A stretch of DNA of 26,107 nt from Priapulus caudatus (Eukaryota; Priapulida; Priapulimorpha; Priapulimorphida; Priapulidae): the NCBI RefSeq assembly GCF_000485595.1, contig NW_014578001.1, positions 1-26,107 of the forward strand, written 5' to 3'. The position numbers and the translations under genes were made by a program. Positions 19,691 to 26,107 of the stretch are shown here, piece by piece. Within the stretch, counting starts at the first letter, position 1. Each line of letters opens with the position of its first letter. The notes beneath the pieces were generated by a model. That model was not told the origin of the DNA, did no database searches, and saw nothing but the letters and a program-made list of their open reading frames with translations.

Positions 19691-20321
19691 GTGCACAGAC
19701 CAGGAGTCGCGACACGAGTGTTTATTAAAGCAGCTCAGTGACGTCGCTGCTCTGATACATAGACCGACAGAGAGACAGTAGTAGTAGTAGTAGTAATACG
19801 CGCCATATTTACACGCCACCACGAACATCCAGCCATTTATACAACATACTCGCATAACTCCCGCTTACTCTACCATTAGCACTCGTTTGTACGGACGTGT
19901 ATCTGTGAGCACCAAGCAGAGAGTGGGAACGAACAGAGTGTCGCGTGAAAAATGCCAATACCCGAACACCACTAATCGCACACAACACACGCGTACAAGC
20001 ACACTAGACAGACAGCATTAGATCATATGCCCGTATATAGTCTCTATCTAGTATTCTACTTCCACGCCGTAACACTCGGCAGACGATATCCGTCGCACTG
20101 CGCACGCGCAACATCGCGTCAACAAGTGGCGCCACCTACCGCGCCGCACGGCAATGGCGGCAGCGTGCGAATGTCGATCTGCAAATATAGGCTACGGGTA
20201 TGTGTGCGTCATACACGCGGGTGACTCATCAAACTAGCAACTACGTGAGAGCAGCGAGAATGTATCCCCCCCCACCACCGCCTGCGAGTTTTAATTAAGT
20301 GGATCGTTGTAAAATCTTACG

Positions 20322-20330
20322 GCTATATAT

Positions 20331-20360
<30 letters not shown>
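20322..20360. repeat. (TA)n microsatellite
   Basis: TATATATTATATATA run. The following 20360-20735 is AT-rich with no gene. Confidence 0.9.
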
Positions 20361-20361
<1 letters not shown>

Positions 20362-20739
20362 TGTATGCCCATAGTCCGTTCCTGGCACGCAATTAAAAAT
20401 CTGGACCAAAAACAACCACTTCTAGTGCTGCAAACAGTACCCATAAAATTAATCCATCGCCTTCAAAAACATATACATATATATATAGTGTTTTAGCACT
20501 GGCATTTTAGTAATTTCATTAAATAGAAAACAGCCTCATTTTTAAAAAAAGCACGAGAAATTGGCATTAAACCGATAACGTTACTAGAATTCTAGAAAAA
20601 TAAAAATAAAAGACATAGCCACCACATGTTTGACCCCACTGCTACAAGTTGATCCTAGATACATCAACATAAGTCACTAACACACGGAAAGCTTACGTCT
20701 CAGGAGAAACTGCAGAAGGCAGAAGGGAATGTCGAGACA

Positions 20740-21013
20740 AGAGTAGGTTTCAAGGAGAGAGACGGAGACAGACAGGGGAAGAGCAGATCGGGGAGAGAGA
20801 AAGGCAGACAGAGAGAAATTGAGAGAGGGGTGGAGGATGGGGAGAGAGAGAGACAGACAGAGAGGGAGGGGGAGTGAGAGAGAGGGCGCGAGGAGAGAGA
20901 GAGAGCAAGAGAAAGCAGATCGAGCAAAAGAACAAAAAGAAAAAGAGGAGAGGGAGGGAGGGAGGGAGGGAGGGTAAGACTTACAGAGAGGGGGTGAAGA
21001 GGGTGAGAGAGAC
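20740..21013. repeat. Purine-rich GAGA tract
   Basis: About 270 bases of almost pure A/G with GAGAGA, GACAGACAG and (GGGA)n motifs, including (GGGA)7 near 20952. Minus-strand Ser/Leu/Pro frames are artefacts. Confidence 0.9.
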
Positions 21014-21139
21014 ATAAATCAAGGAGGATGCCTACTCAACAGAAGTAATATAGCCAAGATGGCTGCAACAGTTGGCGTAACCCATCCGTTCACCAGGCAA
21101 CGCCGTTTCTACACTACAGCTACATATTTGTGACAGGTC

Positions 21140-21437
21140 CTGCCACCTAGTGCTCACAGTATGACACTTATTTACACACATTTCAATAACATGACCGACG
21201 AAAATGAAAACGGGAAACGGAAATAATCACATTATCCAGTTGCGAACACACAACTTCTCTCATACAAGCGATCGTCCAAACGTGCGCTATTTTTTGTCAT
21301 TTATAGTTTTTTTACTCTAAATATTTCAGCTTGATACACCACAAGGGGGCACTGCCACACATGCTTGCACCATTAGTCTCTCAGAACATATTTGGTTACG
21401 ATGAAGTGTTACACAAACCACACACCAGGTGGCATTG
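21140..21437. promoter_or_regulatory. Three CTCF-like motifs
   Basis: GTGAGCACTAGGTGGCAG on the minus strand (21140-21157), CACCACAAGGGGGCACTGCC on the plus strand (21337-21356, close to the full CTCF consensus) and CACCAGGTGGCATTG on the plus strand (21423-21437). Function is inferred from motif alone. Confidence 0.5.
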
Positions 21438-21960
21438 TTCATTTCACATGCGTTCTGCCTTTCGATAAACGCACACGGCACGTAAAACAGCAAACGCAAC
21501 TGCTATTTGTTCTCCGTATTGCAAAAAACAAAACACGAAACAATCAAAATATAATTTGTCAGTCGCGCATCCTTGGCGTTGTCTAAATTTGTTCTGCGCA
21601 TTTCATTCACTAGAATCGGGGGGTTGGGGACGAACCTGTGACGATGTTACTCTCGGCTGCGGCATTAAGACATCAACAGATCAGCATCATGTTTACAACA
21701 ACACACTCGCGACGGTCCTTACAGTGGACACGAGTTCAGCTGAACATTTCCATTCACAACAGTTTTTCCGTTTGCTGTTTTGTTGTACGGTACGACGACA
21801 TCCACCAGTAGGTGCCGCTATCGGCACAATCACGTTGACAAACACATCACTCTAGTAGATGCCGTCTTCTTCATTACATGGCATGTTTACGACGAACGGA
21901 TTCTTGGTTACGTAGCATTACAGTGGACGCCGTGTCGGTTACGCGCAACATTCACGCACA
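21438..21960. other. Unassigned stretch
   Basis: Only short open frames without splice or family support. A degenerate CTCF-like site (CCACCAGTAGGTGCCGC) lies at about 21802-21818. Confidence 0.4.
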
Positions 21961-21967
21961 CATTCTG

Positions 21968-22339
21968 GGTTACCATAGCGATACAACAGATAAAGTCTTA
22001 CATTACAGTCATTACTGTACAGTCATTTAACAGCCCTGCAGTGGAAACACACCCTCGCATCGCATCGTTACCAGGGAGGCAGAGATGGGCGCACAGCGTC
22101 ACCGTGGAGACGGTCTTAGTTACACGACATCACCACGGAAACCGTGTCCTTCACAAAGAGTCAGCTAAGAAGCGTTGACGAATGTATGCAGTACCGTCTC
22201 AACCGTGACTCATGTTGCCATGGAAGTGACCTCGCGTGTTACGGAGCGACGATGCCATGGAAGCAACCTCGCATTTTACGGAGCGAAGTCCCCATGGCGA
22301 CGTTGCCGTGGAAGCGACCTCGCGTGTTACGGAGCGACC
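21968..22339 (+). repeat. Cluster of X-box-like repeats, last three in tandem
   Basis: GTTACCATAGCGATAC (21969), GTCACCGTGGAGAC (22099) and ATCACCACGGAAACC (near 22128) are followed by three units near 22214, 22251 and 22301, each reading (G/T)TGCC(A/G)TGGAAG..ACCTCGC and ending TTACGGAGCGA. Each resembles an RFX X-box half or whole site. Confidence 0.6.
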
Positions 22340-22837
22340 TTGCCAGCCACTCGTTCTTCTCACAATGCTGTCTGCACCAGTCTCTGTCTCTCTCTGTCTC
22401 TCTCTCACAAGACGTTTCCATAGATTTGCACTTGACGGGTCGGCAGCGGCGTAGATGCGCGTCCGTCGTTGCCGTCGTCGTCTCCTGACCTGCATCCGCC
22501 GTGTCATCATATCATCGTATCACCGGTGGAGCTACGCTGCTGGGGCGAGCTGCAATTCCCTCACGCCCGCCTGTCGCTCCACTCGCAGACGACACATACA
22601 TCGCTGCGCTCGGGTAGCATCAGCGTTACCGTACACAGCCCGTGTAGTCAGTGAAGACGAACGCACCGATGGAAAGGTAACAAGGACGAGGATCGTAGGG
22701 CAGCATTCACCTCCCCACAAGCTGTTGGCAGCCAAGTCTATCTTCACCGGGGCTAGCGACGTCACCACAACAAAGCGAACGTTACTGCGTAAGCGGGTTA
22801 CACGACATAACCAGACGACGACTGCAACACTTCGTAC
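22340..22837. other. Unassigned stretch
   Basis: A short (CTGTCTCT)n run lies at about 22381-22407. No gene supported. Confidence 0.4.
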
Positions 22838-22923
22838 CCGCTCCTCCAGGCAGTGTCCGCGTGCGCACGGGGCGTGGGCGGGGCCGCAGGCTTGCAAGCA
22901 TTGAGGGTTCTCGTCGATGCCCC
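22838..22923 (-). CDS. Possible Cys-rich exon (weak candidate)
   Basis: An acceptor-like run (TCTCCCCCGCGCCGCAG) and a donor (CGG|GTACGA) bound 86 bases that read GIDENPQCLQACGPAHAPC then ARGHCLEER. Four Cys in 28 residues would suit an extracellular Cys-rich module. No partner exon with matching phase was found, so it may be chance. Confidence 0.15.
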
Positions 22924-23282
22924 CTGCGGCGCGGGGGAGACCGTTTGACGGCGCCCCCTGCAGTGCATCGGGGATCGCGACCGTGGCGTGACAGTATCAC
23001 ATGCTGTCAACAGGGATGTCCGTCGCGATCCGAGCGGGGGCCGGCGGGGGCCAGCGGGAGACGAGACGACGGCGTACACTGACGCTCTCGACAGACGACG
23101 ACACAGATAAACGCCGAGTCGGCGCTTCCGTCGAGACGATGGCCGCAGCATGAGCATCCGGTGACGGAGTTACTGTGGCACACAGAGTCGGTCTCGCAGC
23201 GTATTGAACACGGGCCCCGGGATGTGGAGCACGCGAGCAACCGGTAGTAAAACAAAAAAAAAATATTCACCACCCCCAACAA

Positions 23283-23284
<2 letters not shown>
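22924..23284. other. GC-rich unassigned stretch
   Basis: CpG-rich with several short open frames on both strands. No reliable splice or start signals. Confidence 0.4.
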
Positions 23285-23314
<30 letters not shown>

Positions 23315-23326
23315 AACGACAACGTA
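23285..23326. repeat. (GAC)n microsatellite
   Basis: About ten ACG/GAC units followed by GACAAC variants. Confidence 0.95.
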
Positions 23327-23381
23327 ATATCACACGGCGAGTGGTCACGGCGGCGATTCGACCGACGCTCGAACGTTACGT

Positions 23382-23435
23382 CGACTGCTCCGTGACCGAC
23401 GGCTCCGTGACCGACTGCTCCGTGACCGACGGCTC
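23382..23435. repeat. 15-bp tandem repeat, about 3.6 copies
   Basis: CGACTGCTCCGTGAC and CGACGGCTCCGTGAC alternate at 23382, 23397, 23412 and 23427. The alternation implies duplication of a 30-bp unit. Confidence 0.9.
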
Positions 23436-23740
23436 GTATGAAGTTCTGGCGCGCGACTAGAATTTCGCTCGCCGCTACGACGAGCGAACGAACACGGCAC
23501 GACCTCCCGTCTCGACACCCGCAGAATAAACAGAGACGGGCCTCACAATGCAGAGTCTCGTGCGGCCGTCCGGCAGAGCCCCCTCACACAGAGAGAGAGA
23601 GAGAGACGTGGCTGTCGTCGATCGACGGCAGACGTGCACGCGCACATCGTCGCCGTGCCAACGCTTCCCAGCAGAACGACGACCGCGCCGCTTCAAACGT
23701 CCGCGCGCAGGAAGCCCGGAACGTTCCGGCTTCGGGTCGC

Positions 23741-23889
23741 GGTCGATGGAGAGGTCGTCCAAGGTCGCACGAAGGCTGCTCCAAGGTCGCAGTTGATGGA
23801 GAGGTCATCCGAGGTCGCCAGAGGCTGCTCCAAGGTCGTGGTCGATGGAGAAGTCGTCCAAGGTCTCGCAGAGGCTGCTCCAAGGTCAC
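23741..23889. repeat. 50-bp tandem repeat, three copies
   Basis: Units start at 23741, 23791 and 23840, each with GATGGAGA(G/A)GTC and GGCTGCTCCAAGGTC. Every unit carries AAGGTC words similar to orphan nuclear-receptor half-sites. It lies just past the stop codon of the four-exon gene, so it may fall in its 3' UTR. Confidence 0.88.
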
Positions 23890-23928
23890 GGAGGTCGGCG
23901 GGCGGGCTGGCGGTAGAGGGCGCCGCTG

Positions 23929-25701
23929 TTACACAGCTTCCATCTCGGCGGATTCGCCCGACGCTGCTGCGTGTACGTTAAGGTAGGTCACCCGCGTGTT
24001 CACTGCAAGCAAGAGAAGACGCGTCGATGTAGACGTGAAGCGATGCACCGGAGCGTGATCGTCAGTTACTGATACCACCGCACTCACAGATTAGCAGGTA
24101 AAGCCTGGTCACCATGACAACAGCCTTCAACATGTGCAGACCTCACCGTGCTAGCCATCATGTTATGTGGGGGATTTCAAATTTGCTTTTCAACATAGCT
24201 TGACAAACTTAATCTCATTGATCTTAACTGTTTTTACTCTATTCATGGAGGTACACTATAGTCTCTAAGGATGCACAATACTGAAAAGGCAAGTAGGTCA
24301 TGATATAAGTCCGTAAATTACACGACATGTGGGTACGAAAGTGATGATCTTGATGATTATACAATTACATTCAGTATATTTGCGTTATGAAGCATTGAGG
24401 CAAAGGCCGGAAATGCTGCGTTGAAATTTGTTAAAGCGAGTTGGTGTCTCACAGGTGGCGCTAGCGCCCGAGATGCGTTAGATCAACGTACCTCGTCTGT
24501 AGTCCCTCATGACGTCTCCCCATCCTGCGGATACAACAGAAAACAATGTAAACACACGCGATCACAAGTCAGCACTCGCGCACCAATCAGACGAAGATTG
24601 CCCGAGTTCCCTGACCGGACAGTCGTCTGATATTGCCTTCTCTATTAAGTGAAGGGTACCGGTCTAGAGCCGTGCCGCGCGTGCCCTAGGCGACCTCATG
24701 ACCTCGCGCACCAACCAGACGATGTGTCACAGTTGCCTGCTTTGCCGAATGGATGGCCCTCGGACATTGCCTGTCTCTATATATAGGAAGTAAAGGGTAC
24801 CAGGCTAGAGCCGCCACGTGACCTCGTGACCTCGCGACCTTTGCCTTACCTCTGCCGATGTAGTTAGCGAGAGCCTGCAGGTTGAGACTGCGCGCCGTCC
24901 TGTCGTTCTCCGGCGGCTGGAAGGTCGCGAGCCGCGTGCTGAAGGTCGCCGCCTCGCCGCAGCCGACCGCCGCCAGAGACTGCGTGTGATTCCTGATGAT
25001 GTCCGGCGTGCAAGTGGTGCCCTCTGGCGGCCCGAACTGCGTCACGTCGGGGGCGCTAGGCGGCGGAAGAGGCTGCATCTTGTCGCGCGGCGTCGTCCCC
25101 GCCTTGTCGTTCGGCATCGTCGTCGTGGCGACGTCGCCAATTCCCTGCCGCGAGAAAAAGGTTTCGAGCTTCAGTTTCGTGGGTTTAGGAATCCCGCGTC
25201 CTCCTTCCAATCGCGAGTCGCGTGTCCGTATCGCCCCCTCCCCCCCCAGGCTTCCTAAACCAAACGCTCCTGCTTCCAACCCACTTTTAAGTAGAACATG
25301 ACCCCATGTTAGAACATAACACCATCTCTCCAATGTTACTTCCACATTACATCAATTTTCTAACAAATCTTACGCTTAAAAAATGCAATTATCTATCTTC
25401 GGTACGTAACGTTACCAAATGACAGCATTGAAATGAACTCGATTAATTCGAAACAAATTGGCATAGAATTTTGATTGCAATCACCATCCGACAAGATCTA
25501 GCTTGCAACGATGTCACTACCACAGCTCGACCGCTCAACAGTATAACAAAGACGCCGTACTTGCTGTCGCACCGCGTCCTGAGTGGGAAATACTGGTTCA
25601 AAGCCGAACGTGACGCCCCCTAGTGCCGGATTGCACGCCACGAAGCTGACGTCGACGGCGTCGCCGTTCTTCCTGCGATTGCTGCCTCCGATGTCGAACA
25701 T
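23929..25701 (-). CDS. Unrecognised four-exon protein-coding gene, 180 residues (possibly longer at the N-terminus)
   Basis: Exons on the minus strand: 25561-25701 (from ATG; MFDIGGSNRRKNGD, VSFVACNPALGG, GFEPVFPTQD), 24850-25144 (GIGDVATTT, DVTQFGPPEGTTCTPDIIRN, SLNLQALANYIGR), 24492-24524 (33 bases, GWGDVMRDYRR) and 23929-24002 (NTRVTYLNVHAAASGE to a TAA). Junction phases are 0, 1 and 1, and all three splices join in frame. Acceptors have good pyrimidine tracts (for example TTTTCTGTTGTATCCGCAG). The ATG directly follows an acceptor (CGTCGTAG|GTA), so it may be the start after a 5' UTR intron, or an internal Met with upstream coding exons outside the visible part. No signal peptide, membrane segment or known motif is evident; a Pro-rich patch (QPLPPPSAP) lies at about residues 71-79. 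I do not recognise the family and assign no function. Confidence 0.6.
24107..24121 (+). promoter_or_regulatory. X-box-like motif in intron 3
   Basis: GGTCACCATGACAAC fits the RFX X-box layout (GTCACC-AT-GACAAC). It lies inside the unrecognised gene, about 105 bp upstream of its last exon. Confidence 0.4.
24448..24464 (+). promoter_or_regulatory. CTCF-like motif in intron 3
   Basis: CTCACAGGTGGCGCTAG contains the AGGTGGCGC core. It sits just past the 33-base exon. Confidence 0.4.
24575..24824. repeat. Diverged tandem duplication, about 125 bp
   Basis: Both copies (24575-24699 and 24703-24824) begin CTCGCGCACCAA(T/C)CAGACGA and end near AAGGGTACC(G/A)G(T/G)CTAGAGCCG, with diverged centres. 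It lies in intron 2 of the unrecognised gene. Confidence 0.7.
25145..25560 (-). other. Intron 1 of the unrecognised gene
   Basis: Donor CAA|GTACGG at 25560 and acceptor CGCGGCAG at 25145. AT-rich in its middle; no other feature seen. Confidence 0.55.
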
Positions 25702-25704
25702 TAC

Positions 25705-25936
25705 CTACGACGACAAACGACGCGCGCGTTACACGCAGCGGCGTGGACAGATGCACGATGCAACACTATATATTATTTATTATTATTATTATTATTCAAC
25801 GTATGTGTTTGTCAGGGGGACGCTGTGATTATCATTACAAGCAACCAATTGAAGTGGGTCAACAACTTAAAATAGGACAACAGACACACAGCAATCATAA
25901 CTCGTTACCAACTGAAACAATGAGGACAACAATGAA

Positions 25937-25971
<35 letters not shown>

Positions 25972-26107
25972 ACGACAACAACAACAACAACAACAACAAC
26001 TTAAGATGTGATGACACATCCATCTAATCACTAATATCAGAATAAAACAACTGACCACGCAACAAATACACGCGCACAATCTTGGCCACCCCTCGCCGCG
26101 CGTCATA
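25705..26107. other. Upstream flank with trinucleotide repeats
   Basis: (TTA)n at 25770-25795, (GAC)n at 25935-25970 and (AAC)n at 25974-26000. The last 60 bases hold a minus-strand open frame running off the window edge, with no reliable donor. It could be part of an upstream exon but cannot be supported. Confidence 0.5.

Noticed and set aside
22838-23348. Cys-rich minus-strand frame as a full gene
   Set aside because: Only one short segment has plausible splice borders; neighbouring parts have no consistent phase or family similarity.
23438-23986. Plus-strand 182-codon Arg-rich open frame
   Set aside because: It covers the 50-bp tandem repeat and is antisense to the last exon of the four-exon model; the composition is typical of a shadow frame in GC-rich DNA.

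Overview
The window is nuclear DNA from an animal, most likely a marine invertebrate. The grounds are: a spliced class I aldolase gene with short introns ending in the metazoan C-terminal Tyr, interstitial CCCTAA (TTAGGG-type) repeats, no obvious CpG depletion, and very abundant dinucleotide and trinucleotide repeats. I cannot name the species. Single N characters at 351, 687, 1293 and 12238 sit at the edges of tandem repeats and look like collapsed assembly gaps. Gene density is low.

Layout. 1-5500: microsatellites, two degenerate telomere-like tracts, and one weak minus-strand candidate exon with a signal-peptide-like stretch (2768-3037). 5533-7974 (-): an intact 813-codon single-exon gene related to Mutator-like (MULE) transposases, with a SWIM zinc finger kept but two of three catalytic acidic positions apparently lost; probably a domesticated transposase. 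8219-10218: a cluster of inverted-repeat elements (MITE or foldback type), one enclosing a short telomere-like array. 11621-16700 (-): fructose-bisphosphate aldolase, with a candidate promoter (CCAAT plus a DR1 nuclear-receptor element) near 16661-16690, a probable 5' untranslated exon, four N-terminal/central coding exons and the terminal exon. The exons for roughly 160 central residues, including the Schiff-base lysine, are absent and replaced by a cluster of minisatellites around the N at 12238. 16850-23900: simple repeats, CTCF-like and RFX X-box-like motifs, and short tandem arrays; no confident gene. 23929-25701 (-): a four-exon gene model with matching splice phases encoding 180 residues that I do not recognise.

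No operon-like or multi-gene system is visible. The three supported genes all lie on the minus strand but show no functional link. The most notable points are the degenerate transposase-derived gene, the unrecognised four-exon gene, the broken aldolase locus, and the unusual density of AGRTGGCGC (CTCF-like) and X-box-like motifs, some of them in tandem arrays.
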